Shown here: positions 1 through 12,041 of the stretch, piece after piece
Position numbering within the stretch: position 1 is the first letter of the stretch
Layout of the letters: every line of letters starts with the position of its first letter
Source: Rhizobiales bacterium 62-47
GTDB taxonomy: Bacteria; Pseudomonadota; Alphaproteobacteria; Rhizobiales; Xanthobacteraceae
Assembly: GCA_001899255.1 (NCBI GenBank)
Contig: MKVX01000018.1
Location: 1,117,150-1,181,149 of the forward strand
Reading direction: 5' to 3'
Length of the DNA: 64,000 nucleotides
Program-made: the position numbers and the translations under genes
Notes under the pieces: generated by a model
Databases searched by the model: none
What the model was told of the DNA's origin: nothing
Seen by the model: the letters and a program-made list of their open reading frames with translations, nothing else

Positions 1-178
1 CGTCGGGCATTACCAGATCGATGCCCGGCAGATGGTCTTCGTCGCCGAACGACACGCCGAGATCGACCGCGAGCAGGCTGCGCTGATGCCGGTTGCCGAG
101 GCCATAGACCGACAGGTTCATGCCGATCTCGCCGACGCCGCCAAGTGGCGTGAAAGTCAATTCGTCCGGGCGCGCCAC
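1..178 (-). CDS. rnj: Ribonuclease J, N-terminal part (cut by window edge)
   Basis: The first 59 codons of a minus-strand gene that leaves the window at base 1. The peptide begins VARPDELTFTPLGGVGEIGM and continues with a VYGLGNRHQRSLLAVDLGVSF stretch (residues about 20-40), the typical opening of the ribonuclease J metallo-beta-lactamase domain; the catalytic HxHxDH motif lies outside the window. RNase J is a 5'-3' exo/endonuclease in RNA maturation and turnover. The GTG start shares its first base (178) with the last base of the birA TAG stop, so it is probably translated by coupling at the end of the nuo-birA transcript. No ATG or other start lies close upstream in frame. The alternative, another metallo-beta-lactamase-fold hydrolase, is less likely given the opening sequence. 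Confidence 0.85.
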   Translation of the reverse strand, partial: MARPDELTFTPLGGVGEIGMNLSVYGLGNRHQRSLLAVDLGVSFGDEDHLPGIDLVMPD

Positions 179-984
179 TAGGTCGACCTCACTGAAGCAA
201 CAGAACCAAAATAAACGTCGCCGGCGGCGATCGTCTCGCGTTTTCCGGCCGATGTCACGATCACCATGCAGCCGGTCTCGTCGATACTCTCGAACGTCCC
301 GGTCACGGTGGACGATCCGGTCTGGATCGAAACCGGCTCGCCCAGCGCGGCGGCCCGCGCCAGCCACAACTTGCGGATCTCCGCGAAATCACGACCGTTA
401 TTCCAGATGCCGGAGAGTTCGGCCCAACTATCCGACAACGCGCTGAACAAATCTTCCGCGCTGACATCGACGCCCAGTGCCCGCAACGAGGTGGCCGGAT
501 ATGGCGTGCCTTCCGGCGCAGCAATCACGTTGGTGCCGATGCCGACCACCACGGCGAGCCGACCGTCCTTGATCGCCTCGGCCTCGAGTAGGATACCGGC
601 AAGCTTCTGCTTATTGGCCAGCACGTCGTTAGGCCATTTCAGCGTGTAATCGACGGCCTTGCCCGAGCGCACCGAAGCCTCGAGGCTGACGGTGCGCAAC
701 GCCTGCTCCAGCGCAAGCCCGGCGGCAAACCCCAACGTCGCCGCGACGCTTGGTGCGACCTCGAGCACTTCGAGAATGCTGCTTGCGAGGTTGCCGCGTG
801 GCGCCACCCAGGCCCGCTGCCGGCGCCCGCGGCCCGCGGTTTGCTCGGTGGTGACGAACCAGCGCGGTCCACGCTCCCCGGCCCGCGCGGCGGTTAGCGC
901 CTCGGCATTGGTGGAGCCGATCCGATCGAACGCAGTCAACCCATACCCTGCCGCGCGCGCCCGTGGGCCGAGCGTCAACGCCAT
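178..984 (-). CDS. birA: Biotin--[acetyl-CoA-carboxylase] ligase, monofunctional BirA
   Basis: 268 residues. It activates biotin to biotinyl-AMP and attaches it to the carrier lysine of biotin-dependent carboxylases in the cytosol. Visible motifs: GRGRRQRAW at about residues 49-57 (biotin/ATP loop), KWPNDVL at about 115, KLAGILLE at about 125, GIGTNV at about 145, and a C-terminal SH3-like domain. There is no N-terminal winged helix, so unlike E. coli BirA it should not act as a repressor; this short form is usual in alphaproteobacteria. The ATG overlaps the nuoN TAA by one base (TAATG at 984) and the stop overlaps the following ribonuclease J GTG by one base, so it is translated as part of the nuo operon. 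A longer in-frame reading upstream lies entirely inside nuoN and is not credible. Confidence 0.95.
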   Translation of the reverse strand: MALTLGPRARAAGYGLTAFDRIGSTNAEALTAARAGERGPRWFVTTEQTAGRGRRQRAWVAPRGNLASSILEVLEVAPSVAATLGFAAGLALEQALRTVSLEASVRSGKAVDYTLKWPNDVLANKQKLAGILLEAEAIKDGRLAVVVGIGTNVIAAPEGTPYPATSLRALGVDVSAEDLFSALSDSWAELSGIWNNGRDFAEIRKLWLARAAALGEPVSIQTGSSTVTGTFESIDETGCMVIVTSAGKRETIAAGDVYFGSVASVRST

Positions 985-2420
985 TAGAAGAGCGACTTCG
1001 CAGCAGCGGTTGCCGCGCTGACCAGCGGCCCCGGATAGACGAAGAACAGCAGGTTGAAGATACCGGCAATCGCCAACACGGTGCGCAGTTCGATCCGCAT
1101 CGGATCGACCGCACCCGCCGGCTCGTCGAAGTACATCACCTTGATGATGTTGAGATAGTAGAACGCGCCTACCACGCTGCACAGCACGCCGACCACAGAG
1201 AGCGTAAACAGGCCGGCCTTGATCGCGGCGATGAAGACATAGAACTTGGCGAAGAAGCCCGCCAGCGGCGGCACGCCGGCCAGCGAGAACAACAGCATCG
1301 CGAAGAAGAACGCCAGCACCGGATTGGTGCGCGACAGGCCAGCGAAATCGCTGATCTGCTCCACCGCCTGGCCGTTGCGCTTCATGGTGATGATGACGGC
1401 GAACGAGCCGAGCGTCATCGCCACGTAGATCGCGAGGTAAAGCACCACGCCCTGGGCGCCTTCCGCCGTGCCTGCCGCGAGGCCGACCAATGCGAATCCC
1501 ATGTGGCCGATCGACGAATAGGCCATCAGGCGCTTGATGTTGCGCTGGCCGATCGCGGCGAACGAGCCGAGCGCCATCGAGGCGATCGCGACGAACACCA
1601 CGATTTGCTGCCACTCGTGCATGACGTTCGGAAATGCCGAGAGCACGACGCGCACGAACACCGCCATCGCCGCCACCTTCGGCGCTGAAGCGAAGAACGC
1701 CGTGACAGGCGTCGGCGCGCCCTCGTAGACGTCCGGCGTCCACATGTGGAACGGCACGGCGGAGACCTTGAAGCACAAGCCCGCGAGCAAGAACACGATA
1801 CCGAAGGCAACGCCGATGCTGCCGGCTTTGGCGGCAGCGGCGACGCCGGCGAAGCTGACGGTGCCGGTGAAGCCATAAATCAACGACATGCCGTACAGCA
1901 GCATGCCGGACGACAGCGCGCCGAGCACGAAATACTTCAGGCCCGCTTCAGTCGACTTGACGTTATCGCGGTTGCTCGCCGCCACGACGTAGAGCGCGAG
2001 GCTCATCAGTTCGAGGCCGAGATAAAGCATGATCAGGTCGCCAGCCGAGATCAGCACCATCATGCCGGCGGTCGAGATCAGAATCAGGATGGCGTACTCG
2101 AAAATGCGCCGCGACTCGTGGCCGAGAAACTCCAGCGACAGCAGCAGCGTCGCCGCGGAACCGATCAGCGCCAGCACCTTCAGGAACCGCGCGTAGTTAT
2201 CGACGATGAAGCTGCCGCCGAAAGTGACATGCTTGCCGGCCGGCAGGCAGATTTCCAATACACCAGTGAGCGCCAGCAGCACGACTGCCAGAGCGACAAC
2301 CAGCGGCGTCGCGCGCTGGCCGCGATAAGCGCCCAGCATCAGCAGAGCCATGGCGCCCACGGCCAGCACGATTTCCGGCAGCACGGGGAGCAGCGAATAT
2401 CCGGCGGGAGTGAAGTTCAT
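984..2420 (-). CDS. nuoN: NADH-quinone oxidoreductase subunit N
   Basis: 478 residues. Antiporter-like, proton-pumping membrane subunit of complex I. The protein is almost entirely transmembrane (about 14 helices) and carries the proton-channel family signatures: a conserved Glu/Lys core with PFHMWTPDVYEGAPTPVTAF at about residues 222-241 and RLMAYSSIGHMG at about 299-310. Length is normal for the family. It follows nuoM with a 25-base gap, and its TAA stop shares a base with the birA start. It is the last structural gene of the operon. Confidence 0.97.
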   Translation of the reverse strand: MNFTPAGYSLLPVLPEIVLAVGAMALLMLGAYRGQRATPLVVALAVVLLALTGVLEICLPAGKHVTFGGSFIVDNYARFLKVLALIGSAATLLLSLEFLGHESRRIFEYAILILISTAGMMVLISAGDLIMLYLGLELMSLALYVVAASNRDNVKSTEAGLKYFVLGALSSGMLLYGMSLIYGFTGTVSFAGVAAAAKAGSIGVAFGIVFLLAGLCFKVSAVPFHMWTPDVYEGAPTPVTAFFASAPKVAAMAVFVRVVLSAFPNVMHEWQQIVVFVAIASMALGSFAAIGQRNIKRLMAYSSIGHMGFALVGLAAGTAEGAQGVVLYLAIYVAMTLGSFAVIITMKRNGQAVEQISDFAGLSRTNPVLAFFFAMLLFSLAGVPPLAGFFAKFYVFIAAIKAGLFTLSVVGVLCSVVGAFYYLNIIKVMYFDEPAGAVDPMRIELRTVLAIAGIFNLLFFVYPGPLVSAATAAAKSLF

Positions 2421-2445
2421 GGGGTGTGGTCCTGACCTGCCGTAT

Positions 2446-3951
2446 TCATTGCAGCGCCGCTGCCTTCACGGCAGTGATCGCGTGGCTGTAGTTGTTGACG
2501 AGTTGCTGCACCGAGGCCGCCGACATATCCAGCACCGGCTTCGGATAGACGCCGAACAGGATGGTCAGGATCACCAGCGGGCCGAGCGTCAGCATCTCCC
2601 GAAAGGTGAGATCCTTGATCGTCGCCAGCGACGGCTTCACCAGCGCACCGAATACGATCTTGCGGTACAACCAGAGTGCATAGGCTGCCGACAGGATGAC
2701 GCCGAACGTTGCCGCCACCGCCGTCGGGATCGAGACCTTGAAGGTGCCGATCAGCGTTAGGAACTCGCCGACGAAGCCCGACGTCCCCGGCAGGCCGACA
2801 TTGGCCATGGTGAACACCATGAACACCAAAGCATAGAGCGGCATGCGATTGACGACGCCGCCATAGGCCGCGATCTCGCGGGTATGCATGCGGTCGTAGA
2901 CCACGCCGACGCACAGGAACAGCGCGCCCGAAACGATGCCGTGCGACACCATCTGGAATACACCGCCCGCAACGCCCTGCGTGGTGCCGGCAAAGATGCC
3001 CATGGTGACGAAGCCCATGTGCGCCACCGACGAATAGGCGATCAGCTTCTTCATGTCCTCCTGCATCAGCGCCACCAGCGAGGTGTAAATGATGGCGATG
3101 GCCGAGAGCGTAAACACCAGCGGCGCGAAGTCATGGGACGCCAGCGGGAACATCGGCAGCGAGAAGCGCAGGAAGCCGTAGCCGCCCATCTTCAGGAGGA
3201 TCGCGGCAAGAACCACCGAGCCTGCAGTCGGCGCTTCGACGTGCGCGTCCGGCAGCCAGGTGTGCACCGGCCACATCGGCATCTTCACCGCGAACGACGC
3301 GAAGAACGCCAGCCATGCCCAGGTTTGCAGGCTGCGCGGCACGGCGGTGGTCATCAGCGTCGGGATGTCGGTGGTTCCGGCATTCCAATACAGCGCCATG
3401 ATCGCCAGCAGCATCAGCACCGAGCCGAGCAGCGTATAGAGGAAGAACTTGAAGCTGGCATAGACCCTGCGCGGGCCGCCCCACACGCCGATGATGAGGA
3501 ACATCGGGATCAGGCCGCCTTCGAAGAACAGATAGAACAGCACCAGATCGAGCGCCGAGAAGGTGCCGATCATCAGCGATTCCAGCACCAGGAACGCCAT
3601 CATGTAGGCCGGCACGCGATTGGTGACCGACTTCCAGCTCGCAATGATGCAGAACGGCATCAGCGCGGTGGTGAGGATGACGAACGGCAGCGAAATGCCA
3701 TCGACGCCCATCTTGTAACCGATGGTCGATGCCAGCCAACTGCCCTCTTCGACGAACTGGAAACCCGCCTGCGACGGATCGAACCGCGCCACCAGAAGCA
3801 GCGAGATCGCGAAGTTGATGACGGTCGCCCACAACGCGATCCAGCGTGCGTTGCGTGCGCCGGCTTCATCGCCGCCGCGCGCCAGCAGGAAAATCAGCAG
3901 CGCACCCAGCGTCGGCAGAGCGGTGATAACGGAGAGAATGGGCCAGGTCAT
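2446..3951 (-). CDS. nuoM: NADH-quinone oxidoreductase subunit M
   Basis: 501 residues. Second antiporter-like, proton-pumping subunit of complex I. About 14 membrane helices; the family motif [20 protein letters not shown] at about residues 225-244 and [14 protein letters not shown] at about 304-317 are intact, including the lysines and histidines of the proton path. It lies 2 bases after the nuoL stop and 25 bases before nuoN. Length and order are standard for a 14-gene operon. Confidence 0.97.
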   Translation of the reverse strand: MTWPILSVITALPTLGALLIFLLARGGDEAGARNARWIALWATVINFAISLLLVARFDPSQAGFQFVEEGSWLASTIGYKMGVDGISLPFVILTTALMPFCIIASWKSVTNRVPAYMMAFLVLESLMIGTFSALDLVLFYLFFEGGLIPMFLIIGVWGGPRRVYASFKFFLYTLLGSVLMLLAIMALYWNAGTTDIPTLMTTAVPRSLQTWAWLAFFASFAVKMPMWPVHTWLPDAHVEAPTAGSVVLAAILLKMGGYGFLRFSLPMFPLASHDFAPLVFTLSAIAIIYTSLVALMQEDMKKLIAYSSVAHMGFVTMGIFAGTTQGVAGGVFQMVSHGIVSGALFLCVGVVYDRMHTREIAAYGGVVNRMPLYALVFMVFTMANVGLPGTSGFVGEFLTLIGTFKVSIPTAVAATFGVILSAAYALWLYRKIVFGALVKPSLATIKDLTFREMLTLGPLVILTILFGVYPKPVLDMSAASVQQLVNNYSHAITAVKAAALQ

Positions 3952-3953
3952 CG

Positions 3954-6017
3954 TTATTGGCCCCCAAGACCGAACATGAACCAGGTGATGAGACCCGCGA
4001 CGCCAATCAGCATCACGAACGCGTAGTGGTAGAGATAGCCGGTCTGCAGCCGCACGACGTTGCGCGTGACATCCAGCACCCGAGCCGAGACGCCATCCGG
4101 CCCGAAGCCGTCGATGACGAAGCCGTCACCTTTCTTCCACAGGAAGCGGCCGAGCCACTTCGCCGGACGGACGAAGATAACGTCGTACAGCTCATCGAAA
4201 TACCACTTGTTGAGCAGGAACTTGTAGAGCAGCGGATGCTGGCTCGCGAGTTCGACGGGCAGATACGGCCGCTGGATGTAAAACAGCCAGGCCACGACAA
4301 AGCCCACCACCATCATCACCGTCGGCAGATAGGCGATCGTCGCCGGGATGTGGTGCATCTCCTCGATGATGTGCGGATGCATCTTCACCGACTCGCGGAA
4401 GAACTCCTCGATACCGTGACCGGCGAACAGTTCCTTGAACGGAAAACCGGCGAGGATCGAACCGGCCGCCAGCACGCCGAGCGGCACCAGCATCCACAGC
4501 GGCGCTTCATGCGCGGCCTCGTAGTGGTGCTGGTCGTGCGGCCTGCCGTGGAAGGTCTTGAAGATCAGACGCCACGAATAGAACGAGGTCAGGCAGGCGG
4601 CGATCACCGTCATCAGGAAGCCGTAGAACGCGAACGGGTTCTGCGCCACGAACGCCGATTCGATGATGGCGTCCTTGGAGAAGTAACCGGCGGTCAACGG
4701 GAAACCGGTCAGCGCCAGGGTACCGATCACCATGGCGACGTAGGTGAACGGGATCTTGTCCTTGAGGCCACCCATGTTGCGAATGTCTTGCTCGTGGTGC
4801 ATCGCGTAGATCACCGAGCCGGAGCCTAGGAACAACAGCGCCTTGAAGAAAGCGTGGGTGAAGAGGTGGAACATGCCCACCGAATAGGCCCCTGCCCCCA
4901 TCGCCACGAACATGTAGCCGAGCTGCGAACAGGTCGAATAAGCGACGATGCGCTTGATGTCGTTCTGCACCAGACCGATGGTCGCGGCGAAGAACGCCGT
5001 GGTGCCGCCGATCAGCATCACGAAAGCCTGCGCGTTCGGCGCCAGTTCGAACAGCGGCGACAGCCGCGCCACCATGAACACGCCGGCGGTGACCATGGTC
5101 GCAGCGTGGATCAGCGCCGACACCGGGGTCGGGCCTTCCATCGCATCCGGCAACCAGGTGTGCAGCAGGAACTGCGCCGATTTGCCCATCGCGCCCATGA
5201 ACAGCAGCAGGCAGGTGAGCGTCAGCGCGTCGGCATGCCAGCCGAGGAAGTTGATGGTCTTGCCGGTCAGTCCGGGCGCGGCGTGGAAGATGGTCTCGAA
5301 ATCGGTCGAGCCGATCAGCATGAACACCGCGAAGATGCCGAGCGAGAAGCCGAAGTCGCCGACGCGGTTGACGACGAACGCCTTGATCGCCGCGGCATTG
5401 GCGGACGGCTTCTGATACCAGAAGCCGATCAGCAGATAGCTCGCCAGACCGACGCCTTCCCAGCCGAAGAACAGTTGCACCAGATTGTCGGACGTCACCA
5501 GCATCAGCATGGCGAAGGTGAACAGCGACAGGTAGGCGAAGAAACGCGGACGATGCGGATCCTCGTCCATGTAGCCGACCGAATACAGGTGAACCAACGA
5601 CGACACCGTGGTGACGACGACCAGCATCACCGCGGTCAGCGTATCGACGCGTAACGACCAGGCGATCTGCAGGTCGCCGGAGCTGATCCACGGCAGCACA
5701 TGCACCAGCAAGTCCTGCTTGAGGAAGCCGACATTGACGAAGGTAATCCACGACAGCGCCGCCGAGACGAACAGCAGCGCCGTGGTAATCAGCTCGGCAG
5801 CGCCGGTTCCCGCCGCCGGCGGCTCGGCCGGTGCGTGATGGTCGTCGTGACCATGATCGTCATGGGCGTGCGACGCGTGCGCGTGATCGTCATGACCATG
5901 TCCGTGGGCATGCTCGACGGTATCGCCGCTCGGGTTGCGCGCATGCGCGCCGGCGATCGCGATCAGACCCGCGAGAATAGCGCCGAGCAGCGGTAGAAAG
6001 ACAATCGCCTGGATCAT
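3954..6017 (-). CDS. nuoL: NADH-quinone oxidoreductase subunit L with histidine-rich loop
   Basis: 687 residues. Distal proton-pumping subunit of complex I, with the long C-terminal lateral helix expected for NuoL. Family motifs include [20 protein letters not shown] (about 260-280) and [16 protein letters not shown] (about 335-350). Odd feature: between the first two membrane helices, residues 36-61 contain 12 histidines and 6 aspartates (nucleotides 5835-5912), a stretch that resembles a metal-binding loop of a ZIP- or CzcD-type transporter and is not part of the core fold. The start is the ATG at 6017, 65 bases after the nuoK stop; the gap holds no gene. Confidence 0.97.
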   Translation of the reverse strand: MIQAIVFLPLLGAILAGLIAIAGAHARNPSGDTVEHAHGHGHDDHAHASHAHDDHGHDDHHAPAEPPAAGTGAAELITTALLFVSAALSWITFVNVGFLKQDLLVHVLPWISSGDLQIAWSLRVDTLTAVMLVVVTTVSSLVHLYSVGYMDEDPHRPRFFAYLSLFTFAMLMLVTSDNLVQLFFGWEGVGLASYLLIGFWYQKPSANAAAIKAFVVNRVGDFGFSLGIFAVFMLIGSTDFETIFHAAPGLTGKTINFLGWHADALTLTCLLLFMGAMGKSAQFLLHTWLPDAMEGPTPVSALIHAATMVTAGVFMVARLSPLFELAPNAQAFVMLIGGTTAFFAATIGLVQNDIKRIVAYSTCSQLGYMFVAMGAGAYSVGMFHLFTHAFFKALLFLGSGSVIYAMHHEQDIRNMGGLKDKIPFTYVAMVIGTLALTGFPLTAGYFSKDAIIESAFVAQNPFAFYGFLMTVIAACLTSFYSWRLIFKTFHGRPHDQHHYEAAHEAPLWMLVPLGVLAAGSILAGFPFKELFAGHGIEEFFRESVKMHPHIIEEMHHIPATIAYLPTVMMVVGFVVAWLFYIQRPYLPVELASQHPLLYKFLLNKWYFDELYDVIFVRPAKWLGRFLWKKGDGFVIDGFGPDGVSARVLDVTRNVVRLQTGYLYHYAFVMLIGVAGLITWFMFGLGGQ

Positions 6018-6082
6018 GCCGATGCCCCCGGCTTGCGCATGATCTCGCCGGACAACCGGCCCGCAGTATTCCGGATCATGCG

Positions 6083-6391
6083 TTAGCCCTTCATCAGATT
6101 GATGTCTTCAACCGCGATCGAACCACGGTTGCGGAAATAAACGACCAGCACCGCGAGGCCGATCGCCGCTTCGGCGGCAGCCACGGTGAGCACCAGCAGC
6201 GCGAAAATCTGGCCGACGATGTCGTTCAGGAACGCCGAGAACGCCACCAGGTTGATGTTGACCGCGAGCAGGATCAGCTCGATCGACATCAGGATGATGA
6301 TGACGTTCTTGCGGTTCAGGAAGATGCCGAGGATGCCGAGCGTGAACAGCGTCGCGCCGACCGCGAGATAGTGACCGAGACCGATCGTCAT
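6083..6391 (-). CDS. nuoK: NADH-quinone oxidoreductase subunit K
   Basis: 102 residues, three membrane helices. It carries the two buried glutamates of the E-channel (in IELILLAVN at about residue 36 and [10 protein letters not shown] at about 70). The start chosen is the ATG at 6391, which overlaps the nuoJ stop by four bases (ATGA) and gives the usual [10 protein letters not shown]-terminus; a start 9 bases upstream (6400) is possible but adds only MGA. The protein works in the membrane arm next to NuoJ and NuoA. Confidence 0.96.
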   Translation of the reverse strand: MTIGLGHYLAVGATLFTLGILGIFLNRKNVIIILMSIELILLAVNINLVAFSAFLNDIVGQIFALLVLTVAAAEAAIGLAVLVVYFRNRGSIAVEDINLMKG

Positions 6392-7026
6392 TGCACCCAC
6401 TCCGCTGCGTCGGAATCCCGCAGGCCCTGCCCCGAGGCGACCTTGCGCACATCCATCGCCGTCGCCTTCTTGCGCGCGTTCTGCGCGGCGATGTTCTGCC
6501 GCTTGACGTTGACCTTGTGGCGCAGCGTCAGGACGATGGCGCCGATCATTGCCACCAGCAGCACCATGCCGGCAATCTGGAAGTAATGGATGTACTTCGT
6601 ATAGAGCACCAGCCCGATGGCTTCGGTGTTGCTAACGTTGGCCGGGATCGGCGAACCCACGGCGCTCGAGATGTTCGGGCTGATCGCCCAGCCGAGCGCC
6701 ACCGCGATCAGCTCGGCCAGGAAGATGCCGCCAATCAACAGGCCGAACGGCAGATATTCGAGGAATCCTTCGCGCAGTTCGGCGAAATCGACATCGAGCA
6801 TCATGATGACGAACAGGAACAGCACCGCTACCGCGCCGACATAGACAACGATGAGGATCATGGCGAGGAATTCGGCGCCGAGCAGCACGAACAGCCCCGA
6901 TGCGTTGACGAACGCCAGTATAAGGAACAGCACCGAGTGGACGGGATTGCGCGAAGCAATCACCATCACGCCGGAGCCGATCAGCACGGCGGCGAACAGA
7001 TAAAAGAACAGCGCGGGAAAGATCAT
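6388..7026 (-). CDS. nuoJ: NADH-quinone oxidoreductase subunit J
   Basis: 212 residues, five predicted membrane helices; the second and third contain the conserved glycine/tyrosine pattern ([20 protein letters not shown] at about residues 55-75) that forms the pi-bulge helix of the E-channel. The C-terminus is soluble and basic. It sits nine bases after the nuoI stop and overlaps nuoK by four bases. Confidence 0.96.
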   Translation of the reverse strand: MIFPALFFYLFAAVLIGSGVMVIASRNPVHSVLFLILAFVNASGLFVLLGAEFLAMILIVVYVGAVAVLFLFVIMMLDVDFAELREGFLEYLPFGLLIGGIFLAELIAVALGWAISPNISSAVGSPIPANVSNTEAIGLVLYTKYIHYFQIAGMVLLVAMIGAIVLTLRHKVNVKRQNIAAQNARKKATAMDVRKVASGQGLRDSDAAEWVQ

Positions 7027-7035
7027 GCGCTCACC

Positions 7036-7524
7036 TCACCGGTACGGCGCATCGAGCGCGATGCTTTTCGCAATCTCGCGCTCCCAGCGGTCGCCGTTGG
7101 CCAGCAGTTTCGCCTTGTCATAATAAAGTTCCTCGCGCGTCTCGGCGGCGAATTCGAAATTCGGTCCCTCGACGATGGCGTCGACCGGGCAAGCCTCCTG
7201 GCACATGCCGCAATAGATGCACTTCACCATGTCGATGTCGTAGCGCACGGTGCGGCGCGTACCGTCGTTGCGGCGCGGACCGGCCTCGATGGTGATGGCC
7301 TGCGCCGGGCAGATCGCCTCGCATAGCTTGCAGGCGATGCAGCGTTCCTCGCCGTTCGGATAGCGGCGCAGCGCATGCTCGCCACGGAAGCGCGGCGAGA
7401 TCGGCCCCTTCTCGAACGGATAGTTCAAGGTGGGCTTCGGCTTGAAGAAATACCGCATGGCGAGGACGAACGCTTCAGCGAACTCGGCCAGCAGCAGCGA
7501 ACGCGCGGTTGATGTGACACTCAT
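7036..7524 (-). CDS. nuoI: NADH-quinone oxidoreductase subunit I (8Fe ferredoxin)
   Basis: 162 residues. Carries iron-sulfur clusters N6a and N6b that pass electrons towards N2. Two complete 4Fe-4S motifs: [12 protein letters not shown] at about residues 62-73 and [12 protein letters not shown] at about 101-112. An amphipathic N-terminal helix (about residues 10-28) anchors it to the membrane arm. It follows nuoH with a 7-base gap. Confidence 0.97.
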   Translation of the reverse strand: MSVTSTARSLLLAEFAEAFVLAMRYFFKPKPTLNYPFEKGPISPRFRGEHALRRYPNGEERCIACKLCEAICPAQAITIEAGPRRNDGTRRTVRYDIDMVKCIYCGMCQEACPVDAIVEGPNFEFAAETREELYYDKAKLLANGDRWEREIAKSIALDAPYR

Positions 7525-7531
7525 GAGAACC

Positions 7532-8557
7532 TCATGCGGGAGCGAGCCCCGTGAATTGCAGCACCGCCGCGACGATCACCACCATCGCGATCGAGATCGG
7601 CAGGAACACCTTCCAGCCGAGCCGCATCAGTTGGTCGTAGCGGTAGCGCGGCACGATGGCCTTCGCCATCGCGAACAGGAAGAACAGGAAGAACAGCTTC
7701 AGCACGAACCAGATCACGCCGGGGATCCAGGTGAACGGCGCGAACGGGATCGGCGACAGCCAGCCGCCCAGGAACAAAATGGTACCCAGCGCGCACATGG
7801 TGCAGATCGCGACGTATTCGCCGAGCATGAACAGCAGGTACGGCGTCGATCCATATTCGACCATGAATCCGGCAACCAGTTCGGATTCGGCTTCGACCAG
7901 ATCGAACGGCGGACGATTGGTTTCCGCGAGCGCCGAGACGTAGAAGATGATGAACATCGGGAACAGCGGCAGCCAGTACCAGCCGAGGATGCCGAGCTTG
8001 GTGTCCTGCGCCGCCACGATCGCCGACAGGTTGAGCGAGCCGACGCACAATAGCACGGTGACCAGCACGAAACCGATCGAGACTTCGTACGACACCATCT
8101 GCGCCGCCGAGCGCAGCGCCGACAGGAACGGATACTTCGAGTTCGACGACCAGCCGGCCATGATGATGCCGTAGATCGACAGCGACGAGATCGCGAAGAT
8201 GTACAGGATGCCGACGTTGATGTTGGCGATCACCCAGTTGAGATTGACCGGGATCACCGCCCACGCCGACAGCGCCAGCACGCACGATACCAGCGGCGCC
8301 AGCAGGAAGATGCCCTTGTTGGCGCCGGACGGAATGATCGGCTCTTTCAGCACGAACTTCAGAAGGTCGGCGAAGGATTGCAGCAGGCCCCACGGTCCCA
8401 CCACGTTGGGACCGCGACGGATCTGCACCGCCGCCCAGATCTTGCGGTCGGCGAGCAGGATGTAGGCAATCGCGATCAGCAGCACGACGAGCAGAAGCAG
8501 GCTCTGCGCGACCATGATGATCAGCGGCCACAGATATGCGGTCCAGATTTCAGCCAT
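7532..8557 (-). CDS. nuoH: NADH-quinone oxidoreductase subunit H
   Basis: 341 residues, eight membrane helices. Forms the quinone chamber together with NuoB and NuoD. Typical motifs are [20 protein letters not shown] at about residues 31-50 and the acidic loop [20 protein letters not shown] at about 210-230. The ATG at 8557 lies 9 bases beyond the nuoG stop. No unusual feature. Confidence 0.97.
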   Translation of the reverse strand: MAEIWTAYLWPLIIMVAQSLLLLVVLLIAIAYILLADRKIWAAVQIRRGPNVVGPWGLLQSFADLLKFVLKEPIIPSGANKGIFLLAPLVSCVLALSAWAVIPVNLNWVIANINVGILYIFAISSLSIYGIIMAGWSSNSKYPFLSALRSAAQMVSYEVSIGFVLVTVLLCVGSLNLSAIVAAQDTKLGILGWYWLPLFPMFIIFYVSALAETNRPPFDLVEAESELVAGFMVEYGSTPYLLFMLGEYVAICTMCALGTILFLGGWLSPIPFAPFTWIPGVIWFVLKLFFLFFLFAMAKAIVPRYRYDQLMRLGWKVFLPISIAMVVIVAAVLQFTGLAPA

Positions 8558-8566
8558 CGATCAAGC

Positions 8567-10642
8567 TCACTCCGCTGCCGTCAACATTTGCCCGGAGGCC
8601 AGACGCGAACATTCGGCCATCACCGCGGACGCCCGCGCGATGGGGTTGGTCAGATAGTAACTGTCGATCGCCGCCTTGAACGGCGTCTTGTCGACGTTGC
8701 CGCCGCGCGCCGCCAGCGTGCGCACTGCCGATGCATCCGTCGGCGCGATCTGGTCGAGCCGCATCAGGTGCGGCACGGCCTTGAACATCGCCTGCCGCAA
8801 CGCGCTCAGCGAATCGAACGGCAGCTTCTTGCCCAGCACATCCGACAGCGCCCGCAGGATCGCCCAGTCCTCGCGCGCTTCGCCCGGCGGGAACGACGCA
8901 CGATTGGCCATTTGCGCGCGGCCTTCGGTGTTGACGTAGATGCCGGACTTCTCGGTATAGGCCGCACCCGGCAGGATGACGTCGGCGCGATGCGCGCCAC
9001 GATCGCCATGCGTACCGATGTAAATGACGAACGCGCCGCTCGCGACATCGACCTCGTCAGCACCCAGCGAGAATAGCACGTCGAGCCCACCCGGCGCGAT
9101 CATTTGCGCCGCGCTCAAGCCGCCCTCGCCCGGCGCGAAGCCGAGATCGAGCGCGCCGACCACCGACGCCGTGGCTTGCACCACGCCAAAGCCATTCCAG
9201 CCGTCCTTGATCGCGCCGATATCGGCGGCGAGCTTGGCCGCCTGGGACAGGATCGCCGCGCCATCCGGCCGCGACGTCGCCGCCGCACCGATCAGCACGA
9301 TCGGGTTCTGCGCCTTCTTCAGGACGTCCGCGAACGAATGCTTGCCGCTCGCGATCTCGTTCAGCGTCTCGATGCCCGCGCCGAGATATTCGGTAGTGTA
9401 GGTCAGGTCGGCCTGCTCGCCGATAACGCCGACCTTGAGCTTGCCGCTGCGCCAGCGCTTGCGGATGCGCGCGTTCAGCAGCGTCGCTTCCTTGCGCGGG
9501 TTGCTGCCGACGATCAGCAGCGCGTCGGCCTGTTCGATGCCGGCAATGGTCGGATTGAAAATATAGCTCGCGCGTCCCGCCTTGGCATCGAACGCCGCGC
9601 CGCCCTGCACCGCCAGATTGGCCGAGCCGAGACTCGCCAGCAATTGCTTGAGTGCGAACATTTCCTCGACGGCAGCGAGATCGCCGGCGATGGCGCCGAT
9701 ACGCTTGCCGTTGGCGCCGCGCAGCTTGGCCGCAATTGCCGCGAAAGCTTCCGGCCAAGTCGCCGCGCGCAGCTTGCCATTCTCACGGACGAATGGCCGG
9801 TCGAGCCTCTGCGTGCGCAGACCATCGACGATGTGGCGCGTCTTGTCGGAAATCCATTCCTCGTTGATCGCCTCGTTGATGCGCGGCAGGATGCGCATCA
9901 CCTCGCGACCACGGGTATCGACGCGGATCGCCGAACCAAGGCCGTCCATGACGTCGATCGACTGCGTCTTGCCCAGCTCCCACGGCCGCGCCGCGAAAGC
10001 ATAAGGCTTCGAGGTCAACGCACCCACCGGGCAGATGTCGACCAGATTGCCCTGCAATTCGGAAGTCAGCGCGGTCTCGAGATAGGTGGTGATCTCCATA
10101 TCCTCGCCGCGGCCGATGGCGCCCATCTCCGGCGCACCGGCAACTTCGGCGGCGAAGCGCACGCAGCGCGTGCACTGGATGCAACGGGTCATCGAGGTCT
10201 TGACCAGCGCCCCGAGATACTTGTCCTCGACGGCACGCTTGTTCTCGGCGAAGCGGCTGGTGTCGACGCCGTAGCCCATCGCCTGGTCCTGCAGATCGCA
10301 CTCGCCACCCTGGTCGCAGATCGGGCAATCCAACGGATGGTTGATAAGCAGGAACTCCATCACGCCTTCGCGTGCCTTCTTCACCATCGGCGAGCGCGTC
10401 GAAATTTCCGGCGGCTCACCCTTGGGGCCGGGACGGCAATCGCGCACGCCCCAGGCGCAGCTCGCGACCGGCTTCGGGCCGCCCTTCACTTCGACGAGGC
10501 ACATCCGGCAGTTGCCGGCAATCGACAGCCGCTCGTGATAGCAGAAGCGCGGAATTTCGGCGCCCGCGGCTTCGCACGCCTGCAACAGCGTGTATTCCGG
10601 CGGGACATCGATCTCTTTGCCATCGATGATGAGTTTGGTCAT
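8567..10642 (-). CDS. nuoG: NADH-quinone oxidoreductase subunit G
   Basis: 691 residues. Iron-sulfur subunit of the peripheral arm. The N-terminus holds the 2Fe-2S cluster N1b (FCYHERLSIAGNCRMCLVEV plus the later CAWG), then the His/Cys-ligated N3 site (HPLDCPICDQGGECDLQDQ at about residues 98-116) and the N4/N5 region (RCIQCTRCVRF at about 155 and the CPVGAL motif at about 204). The remaining two thirds are a degenerate molybdopterin-oxidoreductase domain without the molybdenum site, as usual. There is an insertion (DCRPGPKGEPPEIS) after the third N1b cysteine. The start lies 55 bases downstream of the nuoF stop. Confidence 0.97.
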   Translation of the reverse strand: MTKLIIDGKEIDVPPEYTLLQACEAAGAEIPRFCYHERLSIAGNCRMCLVEVKGGPKPVASCAWGVRDCRPGPKGEPPEISTRSPMVKKAREGVMEFLLINHPLDCPICDQGGECDLQDQAMGYGVDTSRFAENKRAVEDKYLGALVKTSMTRCIQCTRCVRFAAEVAGAPEMGAIGRGEDMEITTYLETALTSELQGNLVDICPVGALTSKPYAFAARPWELGKTQSIDVMDGLGSAIRVDTRGREVMRILPRINEAINEEWISDKTRHIVDGLRTQRLDRPFVRENGKLRAATWPEAFAAIAAKLRGANGKRIGAIAGDLAAVEEMFALKQLLASLGSANLAVQGGAAFDAKAGRASYIFNPTIAGIEQADALLIVGSNPRKEATLLNARIRKRWRSGKLKVGVIGEQADLTYTTEYLGAGIETLNEIASGKHSFADVLKKAQNPIVLIGAAATSRPDGAAILSQAAKLAADIGAIKDGWNGFGVVQATASVVGALDLGFAPGEGGLSAAQMIAPGGLDVLFSLGADEVDVASGAFVIYIGTHGDRGAHRADVILPGAAYTEKSGIYVNTEGRAQMANRASFPPGEAREDWAILRALSDVLGKKLPFDSLSALRQAMFKAVPHLMRLDQIAPTDASAVRTLAARGGNVDKTPFKAAIDSYYLTNPIARASAVMAECSRLASGQMLTAAE

Positions 10643-10697
10643 TGCCTCAAGTCTTTCTCAACTTGCGTTCACTGCAACGTGCGAAGGTGACATCGCC

Positions 10698-12023
<1,326 letters not shown>

Positions 12024-12041
12024 GAGTTGCGACTTTCCCGA

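Noticed and set aside
8567-10690. Long plus-strand frames opposite nuoG and other nuo genes
   Set aside because: They are mirror frames of high-GC coding DNA; the minus-strand frames encode recognisable subunits with conserved motifs.
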